DNA from: Pseudoclavibacter terrae
GTDB lineage: Bacteria; Actinomycetota; Actinomycetes; Actinomycetales; Microbacteriaceae
Direction: 5' to 3'
Assembly: GCF_008831075.1 (NCBI RefSeq)
Contig: NZ_WBJX01000004.1
Location: 378,918-442,917, forward strand
DNA: 64,000 bases
Part shown: piece by piece, positions 55,616-64,000 of the stretch
Layout: every line of letters starts with the position of its first letter
How positions within the stretch are numbered: position 1 is the stretch's first letter
Position numbers and translations under genes: made by a program
Notes under the pieces: model-generated
What the model was told of the DNA's origin: nothing
The model's database searches: none
The model's input: the letters and a program-made list of their open reading frames with translations, nothing else

Positions 55616-57268
55616 TCAGCTCAACCAGGCGGTGGCGTAGTTCGCGAACGCCACGCCGTCGTAGGTCACGCCCTGCAGGCCAGGCTGCTGCACGTAGATG
55701 CGCTGCACGATCTGCGTGACCGGCACGTAGTACCCCTGCTCGAGCACGTAGGCCTGGAGCTCGTCCGCAAGCTGCGCGCGTGCCTCGGAGTCGCTGGCCG
55801 TCGAGATGCCCGTCGCGAAGTCGTTGAGGGTCGTGTCGCTCTCGCCGACGCCGAACCAGTCCTCGCCGCCGTTCACGCTCGTGAGCACCCCCGCGACCGT
55901 TCCGATGTCGATGAAGCTGCGAGTCGGCTCCTCGACGGCGATGCCCTCCTTGTTCGTGACGCGTTCGCCGTAGGTGATGACGTCGAACGCCTCAAGGGTC
56001 ACGTCGAAGCCGATCCGCGTCAGCTGCTGCGCGATGAGCTCGTCCACGGGCTGCGAGGTCGCCAGGTACGGCGTCGGGTGCAGCGTCACTTCCAGCCGCT
56101 TGCCGTCCTTGGCGCGAACACCGTCGGCGCCGGCAACCCAGCCTGCCTCGTCGAGGAGCCGCTCCGATTCCTCGGGGTCATAGGCGAAGGCCGCCGCATG
56201 GTCCGTGGCTTCGGGAACGTTGCTCTGGATGAACGACTCGGCTGCCTGCCAGTCGTCGGTGTAGACGGTGTCGAGGATCTCCTGCCGGTCGATGCCGTGC
56301 TGGAATGCCTGCCGGACGGCCGTCTCACCGAAGGGCTCCACTCGCGTGTCGACGGCGAAGCCGTACGCGAAGCCGAGATAGCGGGGAGTCGCGACCTGGA
56401 AGCCCTCCGAGCTCAGCGCCTCCAGCTCCTGCGGGGACGCGTTGTAGCCGACGTCGGCCTGAGAGGACTGCACGGACGCGGTGCGCAGCGACTGCTCGGC
56501 GACGATCTTGTACGTGATCGAGTCGAGGTAGGCGGGACCGGTGTGCTCGAGCGCCTCCGGGCCCCAGCTGTAGTCGTCGCGCTTCGTGAGGACCACGTTG
56601 TCGCCCTCCTGCCAGGACTCGACGGTGAAGGCGCCGCTGCCGATGGCGTTGCTGAGGTCAGCCTGCCCCTCTGCCGGCAGTGCGATCGTCTCCGGCGACA
56701 GCAGGATCGAGCCGTGGTAGCCGAGCGTCGGGATGAAGCCGAGGGTCGGCTGGGTGAACGTGACCTTGACCGTCGACGGGTCGACAGCGGTCGCGGTCTC
56801 GTAGTTCGCGGAGGGGAACAGGCCGATGCGGTTGATGCCGCGCTCCGGGTCGCCCTTCGCCCAGATGTCCAGGTTCGCGACGACCGCATCCGCGTCGACG
56901 GGTGTGCCGTCCGAGAAGGTCACGCCGTCCCTGAGGTTGAGCGTGTACTCCGTCGCGTCGTCGTTCTGCTCCCAGCTCTCTGCGACCCAGGGGCTGACGG
57001 TCCCCTCCTCATCCACGTAGACGAGCTTGTCGGTGAGCTGCCGCCACACCTGCCCCTGGTAGCTGGAGATGGACCCGTTGTTGGGGATCCACGTGTCACC
57101 GAGCGAGTCGATGAGGAACGTGATGTCTCCGCCCGCCTGCGGCTCTCCCCCGCCTGCGGCGCCGGGGGTCGCATCGGACGTCGCGCAGGCGGCAAGCAGC
57201 GACATGCTCGCGAGCACGCCGATGGCTGCGGCGAGTTTCCGTCGGAGTCGTGGGTGTCGTGTCGACAT
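55616..57268 (-). CDS. Dipeptide-type extracellular solute-binding lipoprotein
   Basis: 550 residues of SBP family 5. Signal with lipobox LLAAC (Cys28), the start of the fold GDITFLIDSLGDTWIPNNG, and the typical YTLNLRDGVTFSDGTPVDADAVVANL and TVKVTFTQPTLGFIP segments. It captures the cargo for DppBC-DF. The ATG at 57268 is preferred over one at 57304 because it directly precedes the basic signal start. Family 5 binders take peptides, opines, sugars or amine compounds, so cargo is open. Confidence 0.93.
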   Translation of the reverse strand: MSTRHPRLRRKLAAAIGVLASMSLLAACATSDATPGAAGGGEPQAGGDITFLIDSLGDTWIPNNGSISSYQGQVWRQLTDKLVYVDEEGTVSPWVAESWEQNDDATEYTLNLRDGVTFSDGTPVDADAVVANLDIWAKGDPERGINRIGLFPSANYETATAVDPSTVKVTFTQPTLGFIPTLGYHGSILLSPETIALPAEGQADLSNAIGSGAFTVESWQEGDNVVLTKRDDYSWGPEALEHTGPAYLDSITYKIVAEQSLRTASVQSSQADVGYNASPQELEALSSEGFQVATPRYLGFAYGFAVDTRVEPFGETAVRQAFQHGIDRQEILDTVYTDDWQAAESFIQSNVPEATDHAAAFAYDPEESERLLDEAGWVAGADGVRAKDGKRLEVTLHPTPYLATSQPVDELIAQQLTRIGFDVTLEAFDVITYGERVTNKEGIAVEEPTRSFIDIGTVAGVLTSVNGGEDWFGVGESDTTLNDFATGISTASDSEARAQLADELQAYVLEQGYYVPVTQIVQRIYVQQPGLQGVTYDGVAFANYATAWLS

Positions 57269-57355
57269 GGTGTGTGCTGCTTTCTCGGGGGTGTGCTGCT
57301 GCATGGAAGGGAGTCGGTGAGCGGGAGGCTCGAGGCGCCGGGTGCGCGCTGGCGG

Positions 57356-58846
57356 TCAGATGGCCTTGCCGGGGTTGAAGAGAGCGGCCGGGTCGAGCGC
57401 CCTCTTGATCGCGTGCTGTGCTGCCCGGTTGCGGTCGGAGAGCTCGAGGGCGGCGAGGTCGAGCTTCGAGGACCCGATGCCGTGCTCGCCGCTCACGGTG
57501 CCGCCGAGCTCGAGCGCGAACTGCGCGAGTGCACTGGCCGCGTCGTGCAGCTGCGGCGGCACGACGGACGGGTCCGCGCCCTCGGGCATGCGGAGCGTGA
57601 CGATGGGGTGGAGGTTGCCGTCGCCAGCGTGCGCGACGGCGCCGATCGTGACGCCGAAGCGCTCCTCGACGACGGGGAAGTGGGCGAACATCTCGGGGAT
57701 GCGCGACTTCGGCACGGCGATGTCGCCACCGGCGAACCACTCGGCCGGGTCGAAGCCGCGACCCGAGCGGCGCAGCTCCCAGAGCGCTTCGCCGTCCTCG
57801 ACGCTCTCCTCGGTGACGAGACCGCCGACGGCCTCGAGCGCGGCTCGCAGATCGGCGGACTGCTCGTCGATGCCGTAGCCGTCGAGCTCGATGAGCAGGA
57901 GGGCTCCACCGCGGGCGGTGAGCGTGCTGCCGGTGTGCTGGTCGATGTTCTCGAGCGTGCGCGAGTCGAAGAGCTCGACGACGCTGGGACGCACCGTGCT
58001 GCGTGTGATGGCCGAGAGCGCATCCGCACCGGCCGCCGTGCTCTCGAAGAACGCCGAGACCGTGCGGCGAGCGACGGGGACGGGGCGCAAGCGGACCGTC
58101 GCCGCGACGACGATGCCCAGGATGCCCTCCGAGCCCACGAACACGGAGACGAGGTCGAGGCCCGTGACGCCCTTGATGGAGCGGTGGCCGACATGGACGA
58201 GGCTGCCGTCGGCGAGCACCACGTCGAGCGCGAGGATCGACTCGCGCGTGACGCCGTACTTCGCGCAGCGCAGGCCGCCCGCGTTCGTGGCGATGTTGCC
58301 GCCGATCGAGGAGATGTCCCAGCTCGCGGGGTCCGGCGCGTAGAAGAGCCCGTACGGCTCGAGGTGGCGGTTGAGGTCGGCGTTGATGACACCGGGCTCG
58401 ACGACGGCGACCTCGTCGAGCGGGCTCACCTCGACGATCCGGTTCAGGCGCTCCGTCGACACGACCAGCTGCTCCTGATCCGCCGTCGCTCCGCCCGCGA
58501 GGCCCGACCCTGCGCCGCGCGGAACGACGGCAACACCGTGCCGGGCTGCGGCACGCACGACCGCCTGCACCTCTTCGGCGCTCACGGGGAATGCGACTGC
58601 CGGGCCCAGGTCGAGGTTGGCGAGGCGCGTCCTGGTGCTCGCATCCACCGCGTACTCTCGCGTCTCGACAGAGGGAACGCGCAGCTCGAGCTGCGGCAGC
58701 TCGCTCGCGAGGTCTCCGATGACGCGCTGCAACCGGCCTGCGGTCTCGGAGCCGGCGAACGGCGCGGACCCGGACCCGGCGGTCGCCGCAGGTGCGGAAC
58801 CGGCGAACGGTGTCGACGACGCGTGGGCGGCGAGCTCGGTGGGCAT
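57356..58846 (-). CDS. FAD-linked oxidase, GlcD/D-2-hydroxyacid dehydrogenase type
   Basis: 496 residues. FAD-binding PCMH domain (VVPRGAGSGLAGGATADQE; SWDISSIGGNIATNAGGLRCAKYGVT) and C-terminal FAD-oxidase domain with the metal and substrate signatures HAGDGNLHP and SGEHGIG. Such enzymes oxidise D-lactate, glycolate or D-2-hydroxyglutarate to 2-oxo acids. The N-terminal 30 residues are Ala/Gly/Ser-rich. The start is the ATG at 58846, with AGG upstream. It leads the operon with the ABC importer and aminotransferase, suggesting that a 2-hydroxyacid-containing compound is imported. Confidence 0.92.
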   Translation of the reverse strand: MPTELAAHASSTPFAGSAPAATAGSGSAPFAGSETAGRLQRVIGDLASELPQLELRVPSVETREYAVDASTRTRLANLDLGPAVAFPVSAEEVQAVVRAAARHGVAVVPRGAGSGLAGGATADQEQLVVSTERLNRIVEVSPLDEVAVVEPGVINADLNRHLEPYGLFYAPDPASWDISSIGGNIATNAGGLRCAKYGVTRESILALDVVLADGSLVHVGHRSIKGVTGLDLVSVFVGSEGILGIVVAATVRLRPVPVARRTVSAFFESTAAGADALSAITRSTVRPSVVELFDSRTLENIDQHTGSTLTARGGALLLIELDGYGIDEQSADLRAALEAVGGLVTEESVEDGEALWELRRSGRGFDPAEWFAGGDIAVPKSRIPEMFAHFPVVEERFGVTIGAVAHAGDGNLHPIVTLRMPEGADPSVVPPQLHDAASALAQFALELGGTVSGEHGIGSSKLDLAALELSDRNRAAQHAIKRALDPAALFNPGKAI

Positions 58847-59020
58847 GCTGGCCTTTCGACGGGGGCGTGAAGTGATCCCTCGAAAGGTACGGAAACCCCC
58901 ATGCTGTGAATAGGCGGCCCGTCGCATCCCTTCGCCGAACGTTGCCGGGCTTCAGACAGCGTCACGCTTCGTAACGAGGGGCGCTGCACAGTGGCGCGGA
59001 GTCGGCTCGGTGTTGCCTCG

Positions 59021-59041
59021 GTGTTGCCTCTGAGGCAACAC
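59021..59041. promoter_or_regulatory. Perfect 21-bp palindrome with an extra half-site
   Basis: GTGTTGCCTC, one central T, then GAGGCAACAC. Another copy of the left half lies at 59010-59019, exactly 11 bp away (one helical turn). It stands about 175 nt upstream of the FAD-oxidase start in the 481-bp gene-free stretch 58847-59327 and is the best operator candidate for that operon. Confidence 0.6.
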
Positions 59042-59110
59042 GCGGCAGTCGCAGCCTCGCGTGACGCCATCTCCGACGGTCGGGTCGACGAGCGTGTTGA
59101 GCCCGGCTGT

Positions 59111-59182
59111 CCAACATCAGTGCGATGTCGGGCGAAAAGCGCCCCGGGGCTCGTGCAGACCCGAATATTGCACTGATGTTGG
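59111..59182. repeat. Long inverted repeat in an intergenic region
   Basis: CCAACATCAGTGC (59111-59123) and GCACTGATGTTGG (59170-59182) are perfect arms; after a short mismatch the pairing extends through CGGG/CCCG, giving 72 bp in total. It does not match either flanking gene and has no U-tract. A miniature repeat or small structured RNA is possible. Confidence 0.6.
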
Positions 59183-59238
59183 TCAGCGGCCCTCGGCAAT
59201 CCCCTGCCCGGGCGCGCCCGATCGCGAGCACCGACACG

Positions 59239-59269
59239 AAAAGCGGGCCGCGCGATGTGCGCGGCCCGC
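59239..59269 (-). terminator. Rho-independent terminator of PTS operon 2
   Basis: Minus strand: GCGGGCCGCGC and GCGCGGCCCGC (11 bp, perfect) around a 5-nt loop, then TTTT. About 60 nt after the phosphoglucosidase stop at 59328. Confidence 0.85.
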
Positions 59270-59327
59270 CTCTGCGAGCGCCGATCCCTCAAGCAGCGGA
59301 GTGCCGGAGGAGTTGTGACGCCTGCCG

Positions 59328-60821
<1,494 letters not shown>

Positions 60822-62681
60822 CTACTTGGCGAGCGCGACGGCCTCGACCGACTTCGCCAGGTAGAGCGGCTCTCCGTGCGAGATGGGGCCGGTGACCTGG
60901 CTCGTGATCTCCGGGTACAGCTCGGCGTTCGTGATGATGACGGGCGTCGTCACGTCGTAGCCGGCCGCCTTGATGGCGTCGACGTCGAACTCGATGAGCA
61001 GCTGCCCCGCGGTGACGGCCTGGCCGGACTCGACCTTCATCGAGAAGTGCTGGCCGTTCAGCTTCACGGTGTCGACGCCGATGTGGATGAGCACCTCGGC
61101 ACCATCCGCGTGGCGCAGCCCGATGGCGTGTCCCGTCGGGAAGGCGGCGGCGACAACACCGTCGAAGGGTGCGTAGACGGCGCCGGAGCTGGGGAGGACG
61201 GCAGCGCCCTTGCCGAGCACACCGCCAGCGAACACCGGGTCCGACACCTCGGAGAGCCCGACGGCGGTGCCGTCGAGGGGGCTGCGGACCTCGAGGTCGT
61301 TGTTGGCGACCGCCGCCGGAGCGTCCTCATCCACCGGGTCCTTGAAGCCGAGGATGACGGTGAGCAGGAAGGACACCACGATCGCGGCGACCAGGCCGAG
61401 GCCGAGGAACACCATGTTGCCGTTGCCGAAGAGCGCCGGCAGCGCCAGGCCGGAGGGGACGACGAACGCGGTGGAGAAGACGCCGCCGATCGCGATGATC
61501 GCACCGCCGAGTGCACCGCCGATGATGCCGAAGATGAAGGGGCGCTTGAGTGGCAGGTTGATGCCGTAGATCGCGGGCTCCGTGATGCCGGCGAGGAAGC
61601 CGGACAGCGTCGCGGGAGCGGCGAGCGACTTGAGCTTCTTGTCGCGGGTACGGACCCACACGCCGGCGACTGCCGCGGACTGTGCGAGCACGGCGGCGAA
61701 CACGGGGCCGATGAGCAGGATCTGACCTGTCGCCTGGAACTCGAGGGTGAACAGCGGCACGAAGCCCCAGTGGAGGCCGAAGATGACGAACACCTGCCAC
61801 AGACCGCCCATGATGGCGCCGCCGAGCCATGGCACGTTGGCGAAGATCCAGCCGATGCCCTCGCCGAGCCATCCGCTCAGGAGCGCGGAGATGGGTCCGA
61901 CGACCACGAAGACGAGCGGGACCGCGATGAGGACGACGATCATGGGCGTCAGGAAGCGGCGAACCGAGGAGTGCAGCTTCGCGTAGAGGAACTTCTCGGC
62001 GTAGCTCTGCAGCCACACGATGAGGATGATCGGGATGACGCTGGAGACGTAGCTGACCATCGTGAACGGGATACCGAAGAACGTCAGCCCCTCGGCCCCG
62101 ACCAGCGGAGTGATCGTCGGATAGACGAGCGCTCCGGCGATCGCGAAGGAGGTCCACTCGGAGGCCTTGAAGTATCGCGCGGCCGTGATCGCAAGGGCCA
62201 TCGGCAGGAAGTTGATGAACGCGTCGGACAGTGCGTTGAGGACCAGATAGGTCGACGTGTCGGTTGCGATCCAGCCGAACGTCGCCGCAGCGGACAGGAA
62301 GGCCTTCAGCAGGCCGGTGCCCGCCAGCGCCCAGAGCAGGGGCGTGAAGAGGGCCGCGATCATCGAGATGAAGCGGTTGAAGAGGTTCTTCTTCGGCTCG
62401 TCGGGGTCGACCGTCGTGGTCTGCGTGCCCGCGACGAGGCCCGAGATCTTGCCGAGCTCGGCGTAGACCTCTGGCACCTCGTTGCCGATGACGACCTGGT
62501 ACTGGCCGCCGGCCTCGGCCGTCGTGATGACGCCCGGGATGGCCTTGACGGCCGCCTTGTCGATCTTCGCGTCGTCCCTGATCGCGAAGCGCAGTCGGGT
62601 CATGCAGTGCACGACCGACTTGACGTTCTCTTCGCCGCCGACGCCCTTGAGCACATCCGCTGCAACTCTTGAGTGATCCAT
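60822..62681 (-). CDS. bglF: PTS beta-glucoside transporter EIIBCA, second copy
   Basis: 619 residues: EIIB with Cys26 (HCMTRLRFAIRD), EIIC (about 100-450; GITEPAIYGINLPLKRP) and EIIA with the His of VLIHIGVDTVKL. The ATG at 62681 has AGGAG 9 nt upstream; a longer reading begins inside the terminator and is rejected. Expression depends on antitermination at the RAT/terminator directly before it. The substrate range is probably overlapping with, but not identical to, the first system. Confidence 0.95.
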   Translation of the reverse strand: MDHSRVAADVLKGVGGEENVKSVVHCMTRLRFAIRDDAKIDKAAVKAIPGVITTAEAGGQYQVVIGNEVPEVYAELGKISGLVAGTQTTTVDPDEPKKNLFNRFISMIAALFTPLLWALAGTGLLKAFLSAAATFGWIATDTSTYLVLNALSDAFINFLPMALAITAARYFKASEWTSFAIAGALVYPTITPLVGAEGLTFFGIPFTMVSYVSSVIPIILIVWLQSYAEKFLYAKLHSSVRRFLTPMIVVLIAVPLVFVVVGPISALLSGWLGEGIGWIFANVPWLGGAIMGGLWQVFVIFGLHWGFVPLFTLEFQATGQILLIGPVFAAVLAQSAAVAGVWVRTRDKKLKSLAAPATLSGFLAGITEPAIYGINLPLKRPFIFGIIGGALGGAIIAIGGVFSTAFVVPSGLALPALFGNGNMVFLGLGLVAAIVVSFLLTVILGFKDPVDEDAPAAVANNDLEVRSPLDGTAVGLSEVSDPVFAGGVLGKGAAVLPSSGAVYAPFDGVVAAAFPTGHAIGLRHADGAEVLIHIGVDTVKLNGQHFSMKVESGQAVTAGQLLIEFDVDAIKAAGYDVTTPVIITNAELYPEITSQVTGPISHGEPLYLAKSVEAVALAK

Positions 62682-62776
62682 GGGACCGCTCTCCTTCTCC
62701 CGCCTGTGGCGGCAACTCAGTCTGGAGTCCCTGTGCTGTCGCCCCGCCAGGCGTCTCGTGGGAGATTTTGGGCAAC

Positions 62777-62827
62777 AAAAAAACCTGAACTCGAACACCG
62801 CCATTTCGGCGATATGAGTTCAGGTTT
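62777..62827 (-). terminator. Conditional terminator in the leader of PTS operon 2
   Basis: Minus strand AACCTGAACTC pairs with GAGTTCAGGTT (arms 62817-62827 and 62782-62792), followed by TTTTTTT and GTTGCCC. The 5' arm overlaps the RAT, so the two structures are mutually exclusive. Confidence 0.92.
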
Positions 62828-62851
62828 TGCCCGCTTGACCGGTAACAATCC
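62822..62851 (-). promoter_or_regulatory. RAT antiterminator site of PTS operon 2
   Basis: Minus strand GGATTGTTACCGGTCAAGCG then GGCAAAACCT, an almost textbook LicT/BglG RAT. A further hairpin CCGCAGG/CCTGCGG (62859-62882) stands just upstream, after the antiterminator stop. Confidence 0.92.
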
Positions 62852-62885
62852 AAGGATTCCGCAGGACTTCATTGCCCTGCGGCAG

Positions 62886-63812
62886 TCACTCTAGCATCGG
62901 CTCGACGTCCGTGCCATAGGCAATGTGCTGAGCGAGGCGCTCGATGTGCACGGTGACGTACAGCAGCTCCTCATCGGTCAGCTCGACGCCCGTCGCTTCG
63001 CGCACGTAGCCCTTCACCTGCTCTGCGATCGCGAACGAACGCGGGTAGGTGCGCTTGGTGAAGTCGAAGAACGACGAGTCTGTGGAGCGGAGCATGCTGC
63101 GCGACACGAGCCGCTGCAGGAGGAACTGGATGTGGAGGATGAAGCGCGCGTAGTCGTGGCTGTCCACGTCGAGGTCGACCCCGAGGCCGGCTTCGACGGT
63201 CACGACGACGTGCTGCACGCGCCGGAAGAGGAGCGCCGAGGTGCCGTCCGGTTCGTCGCGTGTGGAGTTCAGCACGTGCATGGTCAGGAAGACGGCTTCT
63301 TCCGGCGGGAGCTCGCGTCCGAGCGCGGCCGAGATCGAGGCCGCCATCTGCTTCGATGCGGCGAACTCCTGGGGGTGCAGCACCCGAAGCTCCGGCATCG
63401 AGGTCGCGGGGATTCGGATGCCCTTGTCGAGGCGTTCGAGGACGTATTGGATGTGGTCGATGATCGCGAGGGGCAGGCGCTTGCCGAGGTCACGGCCTAG
63501 CGTGCGCTCGGCTTCGTCCACGGCGCCCATGACGGCTTCGACGACGGCGTAGGGCACGGCGCTCAGCAGCTGCAGCGCCTGGTCGCCTTCGCTTCCGGTC
63601 GCGAGCACGAAGGTCTTCTCGACGCGGGATGGGTCGATGAGGTCGCCCGGCTTGAGCTGGAAGCCGAGCCCTCGCCCCATCAGCACGCGCTCGTTCCCGG
63701 AACCGTCGATCTGGATCACAACGTTGTTGTTGATGACCTTCGAGATGCCGGGTCCCGGAGAGCTGCTGGCGTCGGGGGAGTTCCTCCTGCGGGATTCACC
63801 CATGGTGGGCAT
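62886..63812 (-). CDS. licT: BglG/LicT-family antiterminator 2
   Basis: 308 residues: after about 23 extra residues, the RNA-binding domain ISKVINNNVVIQIDGSGNERVLMGRGLGF, then two PRD domains with the expected histidines (IIDHIQYVLERL; VFLTMHVLNS; ARFILHIQFLLQRL; LYVTVHIERLAQH). The ATG at 63812 has AGGAG 7 nt upstream. First gene of its operon; the terminator between it and the PTS gene is its target. It follows the rRNA operon terminator on the same strand. Confidence 0.95.
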   Translation of the reverse strand: MPTMGESRRRNSPDASSSPGPGISKVINNNVVIQIDGSGNERVLMGRGLGFQLKPGDLIDPSRVEKTFVLATGSEGDQALQLLSAVPYAVVEAVMGAVDEAERTLGRDLGKRLPLAIIDHIQYVLERLDKGIRIPATSMPELRVLHPQEFAASKQMAASISAALGRELPPEEAVFLTMHVLNSTRDEPDGTSALLFRRVQHVVVTVEAGLGVDLDVDSHDYARFILHIQFLLQRLVSRSMLRSTDSSFFDFTKRTYPRSFAIAEQVKGYVREATGVELTDEELLYVTVHIERLAQHIAYGTDVEPMLE

Positions 63813-63873
63813 TGTATTGCTCCTGGCTCGGAGGAATCGTCGTGCGTGTTCTGCAGCCGGGTTTTCGGGCAAC

Positions 63874-63933
63874 AAAAAAGCCGGGGTTGGGAGGCGAGGA
63901 GCATCTCTGCTCACTCACCAACCAACCCCGGCT
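63874..63933 (-). terminator. Rho-independent terminator of the rRNA operon
   Basis: Minus strand: AGCCGGGGTTGG pairs with CCAACCCCGGCT, T6 follows and then GTTGCCC. It begins 6 nt after the 5S 3' end. Confidence 0.93.
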
Positions 63934-63939
63934 CATGAA

Positions 63940-64000
63940 GAAGTCCGGCGGTGACCTACTCTCCCACAGGGTCCCCCCTGCAGTACCATCGGCGCTGAGA
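63940..64000 (-). rRNA. rrf: 5S rRNA, 3' part (gene runs off the window)
   Basis: The minus strand contains the conserved 3' half of 5S rRNA (CGATGGTACTGC, CCCTGTGGGAGAGTAGG, ending CACCGCCGGACTTC). The 5' part and presumably the 23S and 16S genes lie beyond position 64000. A strong terminator follows. Confidence 0.95.

Noticed and set aside
55577..58870. A 1097-codon open frame on the plus strand opposite the oxidase and binding-protein genes
   Set aside because: It is the antisense of two clearly recognisable genes, is Arg/Asp/Glu/Val-rich without any family motif, and results from the high G+C third-position bias.
62682..62804. N-terminal extension of the second EIIBCA protein upstream of 62681
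   Set aside because: The extension would be translated from within the terminator stem; the ATG at 62681 has AGGAG and matches the family's N terminus.

Overview
The window is G+C-rich, densely coded DNA from an actinomycete, most likely of the Microbacteriaceae (Micrococcales). Reasons: the strong G/C third-position bias, a DUF222-type HNH endonuclease gene with long repeats, many genes whose only recognisable start signal is a TANNNT hexamer 6-7 nt before the start codon (leaderless mRNAs), MacB, MMPL and SoxR modules of actinobacterial type, and a striking excess of the hexamer GGATGC/GCATCC. The genus assignment is inference. No phage, insertion sequence, CRISPR array or conjugation gene is visible.

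Layout. 1-7355: iron/siderophore module (siderophore-interacting reductase, lipoprotein binding protein, AraC regulator, two fused permease-ATPase half transporters), with two DtxR/IdeR-like boxes. 7423-9742: purT and a HAD-type phosphatase. 9889-13167: MacB-type export module (adaptor, ATPase, permease). 13282-17710: membrane protein, DUF222-HNH endonuclease, RibD/DHFR-like reductase. 17894-21239: MMPL exporter divergent from a TetR regulator. 21317-30426: a minus-strand cluster with an FbpABC-type importer, three unrelated phosphatases (LipA/MptpB-like, calcineurin-like, histidine phosphatase), an alpha/beta hydrolase and an RpiR regulator, proposed here as an organophosphate uptake-and-dephosphorylation pathway. 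30466-37773: oxidoreductases (quinone oxidoreductase, butanediol-type dehydrogenase, SDR, an SQR-like flavoprotein without the usual cysteines) and small proteins. 37942-43629: tRNA-Arg, an MFS carrier, an SRPBCC protein, SoxR/flavin reductase/superoxide dismutase and an EI24 membrane protein.

43640-48375 and 59328-63812 hold two beta-glucoside PTS systems (EIIBCA, GH1 6-phospho-beta-glucosidase, LicT/BglG antiterminator), each with an RNA antiterminator (RAT) site but with opposite gene order. Between them, 49573-58846 is a minus-strand operon of FAD-linked 2-hydroxyacid oxidase, dipeptide-type ABC importer, PLP aminotransferase and AraC regulator. The window ends in the 3' end of a 5S rRNA gene (minus strand) followed by its terminator.

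How the parts work together: substrate uptake modules sit next to the enzymes for their cargo (PTS with phosphoglucosidase; ABC importer with phosphatases; ABC importer with oxidase and aminotransferase; siderophore transporter with reductase), and most carry a local regulator. The observations most worth following are the complementary loss of motifs in the two siderophore-transporter ATPases, the phosphatase-importer operon, the cysteine-less SQR-like protein and the two differently built RAT leaders.
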